A program made the position numbers and the translations under genes. Source: Selenomonas sp. (GTDB taxonomy: Bacteria > Bacillota > Negativicutes > Selenomonadales > Selenomonadaceae). From it: a stretch of 14,335 bases of DNA. The notes under the pieces are model-generated. The model ran no database searches. It was given only the letters and a program-made list of their open reading frames with translations, and was not told the DNA's origin. This document shows, one piece after another, positions 1 through 5,139 of this stretch (positions within the stretch are counted from its first letter, which is position 1; every line of letters begins with the position of its first letter). The stretch is taken from NCBI RefSeq assembly GCF_022771645.1, contig NZ_JALFCU010000060.1, forward strand, positions 1-14,335, read 5' to 3'.

Positions 1-693
1 CTCATCCTCGACGACGGCTTCATCGGCTCGTTCCAGAAAACATGGCTGAAGTCGAACAAATTCAAGTACACGCTCGACGATTACTTCCGCTTCATGGAGA
101 AATTGCGCAAGCGCCATCCAAACGTCCGCACGGGCATCGAGGTCTGCAACTTCCAGCAGCAGGACAAGGTGCACGACATCCTGAAAGATTATCCGTTCGA
201 CTACATCATCGGCTCCGTCCATTTCCTGCGCGGCTGGGCGTACGACTCGTCGGAGATCAAGGCCGAGTGGGACCGCCATCCGCTCGAGGACATCTACGAA
301 TGGTACGCGGAAGAGGTCGAAAAGCTCGCCGACAGCGGCGAGTATGACATCCTCGGCCATCCATTCAACATCCGCCTCTTCAAATACATTCCCGACTTTG
401 ACGTCACGCCGTACCTCGAGCGCGTCGCGCGCGCCATGGCGAAAGCAAAGATGGTCGTCGACATCAACACCGGCACGTACTACCGCTATCCCATCCAGGA
501 AATCTCGCCGTACCCTGATTTCCTGTGCATGGCGCGAAAATATGATCTTCCGATCATCACATCGTCCGACGCGCATCAGCCGGAGGACTGCGGCGCGTAC
601 AATGACGAGGCTGTCCAATACGCGCGCGACTGCGGTTACACGCAACTCGTCCATTTCGAGCAGCGCCGCCGCACGCTTGTCAAGCTCGGCTGA
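1..693 (+). CDS. hisJ: HisJ-family histidinol phosphatase, 5' truncated by window start
   Basis: The reading frame is open from base 1 to a TGA at 691-693, so the N-terminus lies outside the window; 230 residues remain of a family usually about 260-280 long. The PHP-type phosphatase signature is visible: GSVHF near the middle, GHPFNIRLFK further on, and SSDAHQPEDCG near the end, which supply the metal-binding His and Asp residues of the PHP fold. The family removes phosphate from L-histidinol phosphate in histidine synthesis in the cytoplasm. An internal ATG at base 94 is not the start, because the conserved frame extends upstream of it. No other histidine gene is in the window, so it is isolated or ends an upstream operon. 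No terminator follows it directly. A related PHP phosphoesterase with another substrate cannot be excluded. Confidence 0.82.
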   Translation, partial: LILDDGFIGSFQKTWLKSNKFKYTLDDYFRFMEKLRKRHPNVRTGIEVCNFQQQDKVHDILKDYPFDYIIGSVHFLRGWAYDSSEIKAEWDRHPLEDIYEWYAEEVEKLADSGEYDILGHPFNIRLFKYIPDFDVTPYLERVARAMAKAKMVVDINTGTYYRYPIQEISPYPDFLCMARKYDLPIITSSDAHQPEDCGAYNDEAVQYARDCGYTQLVHFEQRRRTLVKLG

Positions 694-771
694 AGATTTC
701 ACGGACATTTGTCCACTTGGCGCTATTCGTAGAAAAGTCTGATTTGTACGGAATTGTCGCAAAATCACGAC

Positions 772-786
772 TGTATCCATGATACA
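772..786. repeat. Short palindrome upstream of the orphan promoter
   Basis: TGTATC and GATACA form a perfect 6-bp inverted repeat around CAT. It ends 21 bases before the -35 box at 808. The position would suit an operator, but no regulator or second copy is seen, so this is only a possibility. Confidence 0.3.
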
Positions 787-807
787 AGAAAAAACACGAA
801 AAAGATG

Positions 808-836
808 TTGACAAAGTTACGATAGATGAATATAAT
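808..836 (+). promoter_or_regulatory. Perfect sigma-A consensus promoter
   Basis: TTGACA (808-813) and TATAAT (831-836) are separated by exactly 17 bases, the ideal housekeeping promoter. Transcription should begin near 843. The surroundings are AT-rich in an otherwise GC-rich window. It drives the orphan unit that ends at the terminator at 1383-1430. Confidence 0.85.
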
Positions 837-946
837 GAAACCATAGATAAGGAAATGTTGATCGTCGACAGGTTACCCAAAAAATCTTCATCATGCACTT
901 GATTTTCGTTGAGAAGTTCTCTTACCACTACTTGCGGGGAAGACGA

Positions 947-1024
947 GCATCGAAGAGAAAGGTGCTTGCGATGCCAAGCGGTACGATCGACTGAGGAGGG
1001 TCATGACCGCATGGCCGAAGCAAG
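947..1024 (+). ncRNA. Candidate structured leader or small RNA with two competing folds
   Basis: A long interrupted stem can be drawn: CTTGC (965-969) with GCAAG (1020-1024), GCC (973-975) with GGC (1013-1015), GCGGT (978-982) with ACCGC (1006-1010), and GAC (989-991) with GTC (1000-1002). An alternative 6-bp pairing, GCATCG (947-952) with CGATGC (969-974), uses the same bases and cannot coexist with it. The segment lies inside the transcript from the 808 promoter, upstream of a small ORF. Mutually exclusive folds suggest a switch, but no known riboswitch consensus was recognised. The pairings are seen in the sequence; the function is inference. Confidence 0.4.
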
Positions 1025-1044
1025 GAAGAAGGAGCGATTTCAAC

Positions 1045-1275
1045 ATGAAAATCAAGATGTATTCCCAGTGGATGGAAGAAAAATCAGTCCCCGTCCGCAC
1101 CAAACAGTTCACCAAGGCAGCAAAGCTCTTGGGTCATGAGAGTTTTTCCAGCTTTGCCGCTGCAGATGACAAGGTCGGCCGTGATGCGAAGACCGCAAAA
1201 TCTTCGGATCATCAGGCAGTAGCTGAGTGGCTCGATTGCCGCGTTGTTGGTAAGGTGACTGAAGGAGTCGCATGA
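1045..1275 (+). CDS. Possible small protein of unknown function (76 aa)
   Basis: The ATG at 1045 is preceded by AAGGAG (1029-1034) at a spacing of 10 bases. An in-frame ATG at 1003 has no comparable site and lies inside the candidate RNA structure, so 1045 is preferred. The predicted product begins MKIKMYSQWMEEKS, is hydrophilic with many Lys and Ala residues, and has no signal peptide, membrane segment or recognised motif. Codon use is less G/C-biased at third positions than in the flanking genes, so it may be recently acquired, or this may be RNA rather than coding sequence. It is the only gene-like frame between the promoter at 808 and the terminator at 1383. Coding status is uncertain. 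Confidence 0.4.
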   Translation: MKIKMYSQWMEEKSVPVRTKQFTKAAKLLGHESFSSFAAADDKVGRDAKTAKSSDHQAVAEWLDCRVVGKVTEGVA

Positions 1276-1295
1276 TGTGAGCAAGCCAAGCAGGA

Positions 1296-1334
1296 GGGCG
1301 GCAGCGGAAGCAGGCTGCATGAGGAAATACGCCC
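1296..1334 (+). other. Hairpin in the 3' part of the orphan transcript
   Basis: GGGCGGCAGC (1296-1305) pairs with GCTGC (1314-1318) and, across an 11-base bulge, with CGCCC (1330-1334). It lies after the small ORF and before the terminator, so the transcript also has structure in its 3' third. A competing pairing, GGAGGG (1293-1298) with CCCTCC (1337-1342), is also possible. Confidence 0.35.
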
Positions 1335-1382
1335 TTCCCTCCGTACTTGTGCAAGGCAAATGAAGGATATGTTCCGGACGAC

Positions 1383-1430
1383 GAAGAGCCGCATCCCGCT
1401 GGATGCGGCTCTTCAATTTGCATTTTTTTT
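1383..1430 (+). terminator. Strong intrinsic terminator of the orphan unit
   Basis: A perfect 14-bp stem, GAAGAGCCGCATCC with GGATGCGGCTCTTC, closes on the loop cgct, with a run of eight T at 1423-1430. It ends the transcript starting near 843, giving an RNA of about 590 nt. Confidence 0.85.
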
Positions 1431-1450
1431 CGCAGTCGCGAAAAAAATGC
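1420..1450. repeat. AT-rich inverted repeat between terminator and tRNA promoter
   Basis: GCA, eight T and CGC are mirrored around AGTC by GCG, seven A and TGC. The left arm is the T-tract of the preceding terminator and the right arm abuts the -35 box at 1451. It may act as a second hairpin or as an AT-rich upstream element for the tRNA promoter. Confidence 0.5.
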
Positions 1451-1479
1451 TTGACTTCCCCTCGCCAAATCCCTATAAT
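1451..1479 (+). promoter_or_regulatory. tRNA operon promoter
   Basis: TTGACT (1451-1456) and TATAAT (1474-1479) are 17 bases apart, with an A-tract just upstream (1441-1447) that resembles an UP element. Transcription from about 1486 would read through the four tRNA genes to the terminator at 1998. Confidence 0.85.
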
Positions 1480-1523
1480 GTATTTTGTCAGTCGGCGCAA
1501 GCGGCTGGAAAAACACAAATGAT

Positions 1524-1598
1524 GCGGAAATAGCTCAGTGGTAGAGCACCACCTTGCCAAGGTGGGGGTCGCGAGTTCGAGTCTCGTTTTCCGCTCCA
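1524..1598 (+). tRNA. tRNA-Gly (GCC)
   Basis: Acceptor GCGGAAA pairs with TTTCCGC. The anticodon stem-loop is CCACC-TTGCCAA-GGTGG with anticodon GCC. The T-loop is TTCGAGT, the discriminator is T, and CCA is encoded. It is the first tRNA after the promoter. Confidence 0.97.
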
Positions 1599-1633
1599 TT
1601 TGTTTGCAAAGCTAAGTGTGATTGTTCTGTTTT

Positions 1634-1710
1634 GGGCCTATAGCTCAGTTGGTTAGAGCATCCGGCTCATAACCGGTCGGTCCTTGGTTCGAGTCCAAGT
1701 GGGCCCACCA
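1634..1710 (+). tRNA. tRNA with CAT anticodon, probably tRNA-Ile2 (lysidine type)
   Basis: Acceptor GGGCCTA pairs with TGGGCCC, the anticodon loop is CTCATAA, and CCA is encoded. The CAU anticodon could be elongator Met or the Ile2 tRNA modified by TilS. The acceptor carries C4-G69 and C5-G68, which are features of Ile2 tRNAs, and the body resembles Firmicute Ile2 genes (TAGCTCAGTTGGTTAGAGC in the D-arm). I therefore favour Ile2 over Met. It is not an initiator, since position 1 is G paired with C. Confidence 0.93.
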
Positions 1711-1771
1711 TAAGTTAGTTGTTAGCGCTTTAGCGCTTACAAATAACTTAGCCATTTGCCGCCAGGCAAAT
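1711..1771 (+). repeat. Two tandem hairpins in the tRNA spacer
   Basis: The first hairpin (1711-1750) pairs TAAGTTA with TAACTTA, TTGT with ACAA, and AGCGC with GCGCT around TTTA, with two single mismatches. The second (1754-1771) pairs ATTTGCC with GGCAAAT around GCCA. They start directly after the CCA of the CAU tRNA. No T-run follows, so they are not a typical terminator. They may be processing sites or a dispersed palindromic repeat. Confidence 0.55.
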
Positions 1772-1818
1772 AGCTTCCTTGTTTCGCACGTAGCTTTTCA
1801 TATATTTTATTTCAATAG

Positions 1819-1896
1819 GGCCCTGTAGCGCAGCTGGATTAGAGTATTTGACTACGAATCAAAGGGTCGGGGGTTCGAATCCCTCCTGGGTCACCA
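1819..1896 (+). tRNA. tRNA-Arg (ACG)
   Basis: The acceptor 5' strand GGCCCTG faces CTGGGTC, giving six pairs (one G-U) and a T-T mismatch at position 6-67. The anticodon stem-loop is TTTGA-CTACGAA-TCAAA with anticodon ACG, read as ICG after deamination. The T-arm is GGGGG-TTCGAAT-CCCTC and CCA is encoded at 1894-1896. The acceptor mismatch and a G-A opposition in the D-stem are slightly unusual, but the gene otherwise looks functional. Confidence 0.94.
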
Positions 1897-1902
1897 TATT
1901 GT

Positions 1903-1988
1903 GGGTAGGTGCCCGAGTGGTTAAAGGGAACAGACTGTAAATCTGTCATCTTCGGATTACGATGGTTCGAATCCATCCCTGCCCACCA
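1903..1988 (+). tRNA. tRNA-Tyr (GTA)
   Basis: Acceptor GGGTAGG pairs with CCTGCCC, the discriminator is A, and CCA is encoded at 1986-1988. The anticodon stem-loop is ACAGA-CTGTAAA-TCTGT with anticodon GTA. The long variable arm around TCTTCGGA is typical of class II tRNA-Tyr. It is the last tRNA of the cluster. Confidence 0.97.
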
Positions 1989-1997
1989 CGAAAAAAT

Positions 1998-2040
1998 AGA
2001 GGTTGTTGCGTGAAAACGCAGCAACCTCTTTTCTTTTATT
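1998..2040. terminator. Bidirectional terminator after the tRNA cluster
   Basis: GAGGTTGTTGCGT (1999-2011) pairs with ACGCAGCAACCTC (2016-2028) around a GAAA tetraloop, with one G-U pair. A T-rich stretch follows on the plus strand and an A6 run (1991-1996) precedes it, giving a U-tract on the minus strand. It can therefore stop both the tRNA operon and the convergent gene ending at 2036. Confidence 0.85.
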
Positions 2041-2434
2041 TGTTTTCGATCGGGCACGACGTCGTCTGCCCGTTCGGGTCGCGGCTCACGGCGTGTGTTC
2101 CTTCGAACAACGCCTGACTCATCTTCCGCATGAGCTCGTCTTGTTCCTTCGACGCAGAGTAGACGAGGGCGCTGCCGCCTTCGGGGGTCTCGCCGTCGAC
2201 GGGCGTGATCGCAAGCTGCAAGCGGTGGTCCTTGTCCTTGCGGAACGAGTGCTTCATGCGCGTGGCGAGCCATTCCGTGATCATCTCGACGTTCTGGAAC
2301 GAGGCGTTCTTGTTGTAGTCCTTGTACGTGGTCGCCGCGATTTCGGCGGCGCGCTGCTTGTCGTCCGTGAGGCCGAGGATGGAAAATTCCTGCGCCTCGC
2401 CCTCGGTGACGAGCTTCGTAACGATATAATGCAT
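2036..2434 (-). CDS. Hypothetical protein, 132 aa
   Basis: The start ATG (2432-2434) is preceded on the minus strand by AGGAGG (complement of 2442-2447) at 7 bases, a strong and correctly placed site. The product begins MHYIVTKLVTEGEAQEF and contains a charged central stretch (TYKDYNKNASF) and a segment with HRLQLAITPVDGETPEGG. There is no signal peptide, membrane helix or recognised catalytic motif, so it is probably a soluble cytoplasmic protein. I do not recognise the family. Codon use matches the neighbours, so the gene looks native. It stands alone: it converges on the tRNA cluster, shares its terminator, and diverges from the ECF transporter gene. Confidence 0.8.
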   Translation of the reverse strand: MHYIVTKLVTEGEAQEFSILGLTDDKQRAAEIAATTYKDYNKNASFQNVEMITEWLATRMKHSFRKDKDHRLQLAITPVDGETPEGGSALVYSASKEQDELMRKMSQALFEGTHAVSRDPNGQTTSCPIENK

Positions 2435-2461
2435 CGTGTGTCCTCCTGTGTGCTTTTCTGG

Positions 2462-2510
2462 ATATGCCAGATGCGTAGAACTTATCGCATATCTGGCCTT
2501 GCTGGCATAT
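2462..2510. repeat. Nested inverted repeats in the divergent intergenic region
   Basis: ATATGCCAG (2462-2470) is repeated as its exact complement CTGGCATAT (2502-2510). Inside, GCCAGATGCG (2466-2475) pairs with CGCATATCTGGC (2486-2497) if two bases bulge out. The element sits between two divergent genes and could be an operator or a small structured RNA. No clear promoter boxes were found around it. Confidence 0.5.
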
Positions 2511-2583
2511 GAGATTTTTTCGAACTGGATATTTCACTCTGCTGCCGTCTGCGCTAGAATCAGGGGCAAAAGGAGTGATACCT

Positions 2584-3126
2584 ATGATTTCTACGACAAC
2601 GACAACGACAGCGCCGACGCCGGAATCGGTAGCGCGCCCTGTGTTCACGGCGCGCGAGCTCTGCCTCACGGCCGTCATGACGGCGCTCGTGTTCCTCGCG
2701 ACATTCGTGCCGCGCATCCCGATCCCGCTCGGCTACGCGCATCTCGGCGACGCCGTCATCTTCCTCCTCGCGCTCTCCATCGGGCGGCGCGACGCGCTGA
2801 TCGCGGCGTGCCTCGGCTCGGCGCTCTCGGACGTGCTCGGCGGCTTCCTGCTCTGGGCCGTGCCGACGCTCATCATCAAGTTCGTCATGGCCGACATCGT
2901 CTGGCGCATCGCGGGACGCGGCGCGGCGGGGCGCATCCGCATCGCCGCCGCGTTCCTCGCGTCGTCCGTCTGGATGGCGCTCGCGTACACGGCGTTCGGC
3001 GCGGCGCTCTACGCGAGCGTGGCCGCCGGCCTCGCATCGACGCCGGGCCTCCTCATGGAAGGCCTCGTGAATACCATCGCGGCGCTCGCCGTGCTGCCGG
3101 CGTTGCAAAAATTCGTGAAGCGATAA
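2584..3126 (+). CDS. ECF transporter S component (substrate-binding membrane subunit)
   Basis: The start ATG at 2584 follows AAGGAG (2570-2575) at 8 bases; the same frame is open further upstream but has no such site. The 180-residue product has a short polar, Thr-rich N-terminus and then about five or six hydrophobic segments. It includes ELCLTAVMTALVFLATFVPR early on, GDAVIFLLALSIG, and a loop GSALSDVLGGFLLWAVPTLI. This layout and the G-D/L-G-D/V pattern fit the small S components of energy-coupling factor vitamin transporters, which bind a vitamin or metal in the membrane and share EcfA/EcfT modules encoded elsewhere. The substrate cannot be told from sequence alone. It is a single-gene unit closed by a strong terminator. 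Confidence 0.75.
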   Translation: MISTTTTTTAPTPESVARPVFTARELCLTAVMTALVFLATFVPRIPIPLGYAHLGDAVIFLLALSIGRRDALIAACLGSALSDVLGGFLLWAVPTLIIKFVMADIVWRIAGRGAAGRIRIAAAFLASSVWMALAYTAFGAALYASVAAGLASTPGLLMEGLVNTIAALAVLPALQKFVKR

Positions 3127-3140
3127 GGTTTCATGCATCG

Positions 3141-3176
3141 AAAGAACGCCTCCCTCGCGGGAGGCGTTCTTTTTAT
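3141..3176. terminator. Bidirectional terminator between convergent genes
   Basis: AAAGAACGCCTCCC (3141-3154) pairs perfectly with GGGAGGCGTTCTTT (3159-3172) around TCGC, a 14-bp stem flanked by A- and T-runs. It ends the ECF gene on the plus strand. On the minus strand it lies right after the stop codon of the convergent gene (3173-3175). Confidence 0.88.
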
Positions 3177-3634
3177 TTCTTGTCTTTGCGATCCTTGGCG
3201 CGTTCTTTCGCGGCTTTTTCCTTCGCCTTGACCTTGTCGTCGAGCTTCTTCTGCTGCTCGTAGCGCGCGTAGTCGACGCCCATGCCGGCGAGCTTGTGCT
3301 TCACGGCCATGACCGGATGCTTCAAGTACATCTTTTTCGAGCCGCTCTGCATGATCTTGAGGAACTCGCGCGCCTGCTGGTGGCCGAAGCACTCGCCCGT
3401 GAATTCGCACTTGTCGCAGATCGGCTTCGTGATGCCGTAGCGGCAGCGGTTCATGCGCGTCATGACGGTCGCGAGGAGCGCCGTGCACTTCGGGCAGAGC
3501 TTTTCGCCCGACGTGCCGTGATGGCTGTGGCAGTAGACGCCGAACGTCTTCTTGATGTTCGCTTTTTCTTTCGGAATGTTGTTCTTGACCTCTGGCGGTT
3601 TCCGCTTCGGCAGGAAGCGCGAGAAAATGCTCAT
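3173..3634 (-). CDS. YgbA-like (nitrous oxide-stimulated promoter family) cysteine-rich protein
   Basis: The 153-residue product carries the arrangement of the YgbA family: VYCHSHHG, LCPKC, RCRYGITKPICDKC, ECFGHQQAREFLKIM and SGSKKMYLKHPVMA. The paired cysteines and histidines suggest metal binding. The family is known mainly from genes induced by nitrosative stress; its biochemical role is not established. The C-terminal third is a Lys/Ala-rich charged tail (KVKAKEKAAKERAKDRKDKK) not typical of the core family. The ATG (3632-3634) has an AAGGGTGA-type site 6 bases upstream. A good promoter lies at 3684-3712, so it is probably transcribed alone even though the same-strand phosphodiesterase gene is upstream. 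Family assignment is from recalled motif pattern. Confidence 0.78.
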   Translation of the reverse strand: MSIFSRFLPKRKPPEVKNNIPKEKANIKKTFGVYCHSHHGTSGEKLCPKCTALLATVMTRMNRCRYGITKPICDKCEFTGECFGHQQAREFLKIMQSGSKKMYLKHPVMAVKHKLAGMGVDYARYEQQKKLDDKVKAKEKAAKERAKDRKDKK

Positions 3635-3683
3635 GGATGATCACCCTTTTTATAAGTTCAAGTGCAGATTGCACGCTCTTCCT

Positions 3684-3712
3684 ATTTTATCTGTTTTTTT
3701 CGCGGATTGCAA
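3684..3712 (-). promoter_or_regulatory. Promoter of the YgbA-like gene
   Basis: Read on the minus strand, TTGCAA (3712-3707) and TAAAAT (3689-3684) are 17 bases apart, and the start codon follows about 50 bases further on. The -35 box lies immediately beyond the upstream phosphodiesterase stop codon, so the gene has its own promoter. Confidence 0.6.
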
Positions 3713-3713
3713 G

Positions 3714-4781
3714 TCACGGCAGGAGGTACGGCGAGGAAAACGTGCGCTTCGGGCGCAGCGTCGCGCCGCAGCCGGCGAGGACGATGCGCAGGCGCTCGGG
3801 GTTGTCGGAGATGATGCCGTCGACACCCATGCGGTAGAGGCGCGCCATCTCCGATTGCTGGTTGACCGTCCATGGGACGACCTGCATGCCGAGTGCGTGG
3901 GCGCTCGCGACCTGCGCGTCCGTGAGACCGCGGTAGTACGGCGAGAAAATATCCGCGCCGATGGCGTGTGCGGCGGCGACGGGGTCGCCGTCGTAGTCGT
4001 CGAGGTCCAGCCCGCCGAGGTAAACGTAAGCGCCCGTCTGCTGGTCACGCGTCCGCGAGCCGTCCGACCAGAGCGCGGACGTGCGGATGGCGGGGTCGAT
4101 CTCTTTCATGAGGCGCAGCGTCCGCCAGTCGAACGATTGCAGGATAACGCGGTCCTGCATGTCGTACTGGCGCACGATCGCGTCGAACGCCTTCACGAAT
4201 GCCTCGGGGTCGGCGTTGTATTTGTAGAGGTCGCCAGAGGCGGGGTCGGGGTACGATTTCGTCTCGATGTTCATCTGGATTTCGTCATCGCCCGAGGCCT
4301 GCACGAGCTCGAAGAGTTCCTCGAGCGTTGGGATCGTCGCGTCGTGCATCTTTTGCGCGGATGCGTTGTCGCGGAAATACGCCGTGCCGGGCTTCAGGAC
4401 GCCGACGTCGAACGTGCGGATCTCGTCGAGCGTCATGCGGCGCAGGTCGTATTTGTTGGCGCCGACGTAGCGACCCTTCTGGTCGCGTGCGATGTCGGAC
4501 GAGAGGACGGGCTCGTGGCTCAGGACGATATGGCCGTCCCGCGTGAGCTGCATGTCGCACTCGATTGTCGTCATGCCCTCGGTGATGGCGAACGCATACG
4601 CGTACAGCGTGTTCTCCGGCCGCGCGTTGCGCCCGCCGCGATGCGCTTCGGCGTCAAAGACGCGCCCCGCATTCGCATCGGCGCGCGACTCCGCATAGTG
4701 GACGGCGAACAGCCCGGCAAAAATGAGCAGCGCGGCAACGATCGCCGTACGGAACGCAGGCGTGGAAAAAAGATGTTTCAT
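3714..4781 (-). CDS. Exported or membrane-anchored glycerophosphodiester phosphodiesterase
   Basis: GDPD enzymes split glycerophosphodiesters into an alcohol and glycerol-3-phosphate. The 355-residue product has an N-terminal hydrophobic helix (about 12-29) after MKHLF, acting as signal peptide or anchor, so the enzyme works outside the membrane. The TIM-barrel signature follows: EAHRGG with the catalytic His47, RPENT (54-58), IECDM with Glu74 and Asp76, and LSHEP with His89. Later come the Glu/Lys strand NIETKSYPD and the C-terminal VPWTVN and GVDGIISDNPERL motifs. The longer frame begins 51 bases upstream, but AGGAGG (complement of 4790-4795) sits 8 bases before the ATG at 4779-4781, so I chose this start. 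A promoter lies at 4804-4832. Confidence 0.92.
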   Translation of the reverse strand: MKHLFSTPAFRTAIVAALLIFAGLFAVHYAESRADANAGRVFDAEAHRGGRNARPENTLYAYAFAITEGMTTIECDMQLTRDGHIVLSHEPVLSSDIARDQKGRYVGANKYDLRRMTLDEIRTFDVGVLKPGTAYFRDNASAQKMHDATIPTLEELFELVQASGDDEIQMNIETKSYPDPASGDLYKYNADPEAFVKAFDAIVRQYDMQDRVILQSFDWRTLRLMKEIDPAIRTSALWSDGSRTRDQQTGAYVYLGGLDLDDYDGDPVAAAHAIGADIFSPYYRGLTDAQVASAHALGMQVVPWTVNQQSEMARLYRMGVDGIISDNPERLRIVLAGCGATLRPKRTFSSPYLLP

Positions 4782-4803
4782 CGTGCAGACCTCCTGTGGC
4801 TTT

Positions 4804-4832
4804 AGTGTATCCGCAGCAGGTCGCAACGTCAA
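4804..4832 (-). promoter_or_regulatory. Promoter of the phosphodiesterase gene
   Basis: On the minus strand, TTGACG (4832-4827) and TACACT (4809-4804) are separated by 17 bases. The start codon follows about 25 bases later. It stands back to back with the plus-strand promoter at 4850-4878, leaving 17 bases between the two -35 boxes. Confidence 0.75.
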
Positions 4833-4849
4833 GCTTTTTGCACGCGCGG

Positions 4850-4878
4850 TTGCGGTTTCCCGGTCGCCGTGCTACAAT
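4850..4878 (+). promoter_or_regulatory. Promoter of the pantothenate operon leader
   Basis: TTGCGG (4850-4855) and TACAAT (4873-4878) are 17 bases apart. Transcription from about 4885 would leave a leader of about 255 bases before the panS start codon at 5140. Confidence 0.7.
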
Positions 4879-4884
4879 GTCCCC

Positions 4885-5139
4885 GTGGCAAAAGATGACA
4901 CCGCTTGAGCGGGTTGTACTTTTCACGCATCGAAAACCGCGCGGGCGCGACAGGGCTGCTTGTATCCCAGGGGAACAGGACGGCCGGAGAAACCGCTGGC
5001 GTTCACGTCCTCCTGCGAGGGCGTTCTTGGTGTGATGTTGCGGAAATGATACGCGCACGGCTTTTGCTGTGCGCGTTTTTTGTTCGCCTTCTTTTGCTGC
5101 AAAGCCGTAGGTTCTTTTCAGCAGAAGGAGGTATTTTAT
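4885..5139 (+). promoter_or_regulatory. Long structured leader of panS-panC-panD, candidate riboswitch or attenuator
   Basis: This 255-base stretch holds no gene. A central bulged stem pairs AGGACG (4977-4982) with CGTCCT (5006-5011) and GCCGG (4983-4987) with CC (4993-4994) and GGC (4998-5000), with unpaired bases only on the 3' side. CCTC (5009-5012) can instead pair with GAGG (5017-5020), and GAAC (4973-4976) with GTTC (5001-5004), both conflicting with the central stem. A terminator hairpin follows at 5052. This is the architecture of a leader that decides between termination and read-through. A 'pan' RNA motif is known upstream of pantothenate genes in Firmicutes and has bulged stems, but I cannot confirm a match from memory. 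Confidence 0.5.
5052..5081 (+). terminator. Terminator hairpin inside the pantothenate operon leader
   Basis: CGCGCACGGC (5052-5061) pairs with GCTGTGCGCG (5066-5075) around TTTT, ten pairs with one G-U, followed by six T. It lies 59 bases before the panS start, so it must be bypassed for the operon to be expressed. Confidence 0.8.

Noticed and set aside
701..712. GGACATTTGTCC as a terminator after hisJ
   Set aside because: The stem is only five base pairs and no T-run follows.
1003..1044. ATG at 1003 as the start of the small orphan ORF
   Set aside because: It sits within the candidate RNA stem. The ATG at 1045 has AAGGAG at 10 bases.
947..1090. Lysine riboswitch (AGGTGC followed by GCCGAAGC)
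   Set aside because: Only short pieces match. The P4/P5 hairpins and conserved GCTGG element are not in place, and no lysine gene follows.
843..1430. RNase P RNA, tmRNA, 6S or SRP RNA
   Set aside because: The conserved cores recalled for these RNAs (for example GAGGAAAGTCC of RNase P, or a CCA-ended tRNA-like tmRNA) are absent.
1084..2717. Long minus-strand frames across the tRNA genes, including stretches such as TRLELATPTLARW and PGGIRTPDPLIRSQ
   Set aside because: These are the well-known false proteins made by translating tRNA genes antisense. The tRNAs explain the sequence.
3552..4805. A 417-codon plus-strand frame opposite the phosphodiesterase
   Set aside because: Shadow frame. The minus strand has a full GDPD motif set, promoter and ribosome binding site.
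4782..4832. ATG at 4832 as the phosphodiesterase start
   Set aside because: It would place coding sequence over the promoter boxes at 4804-4832. The ATG at 4781 has AGGAGG and begins a proper signal peptide.
5080..5139. ATG at 5080 as the panS start
   Set aside because: It lies within the U-tract of the leader terminator and has no ribosome binding site. TTG at 5140 with AAGGAGG 8 bases upstream is much better.
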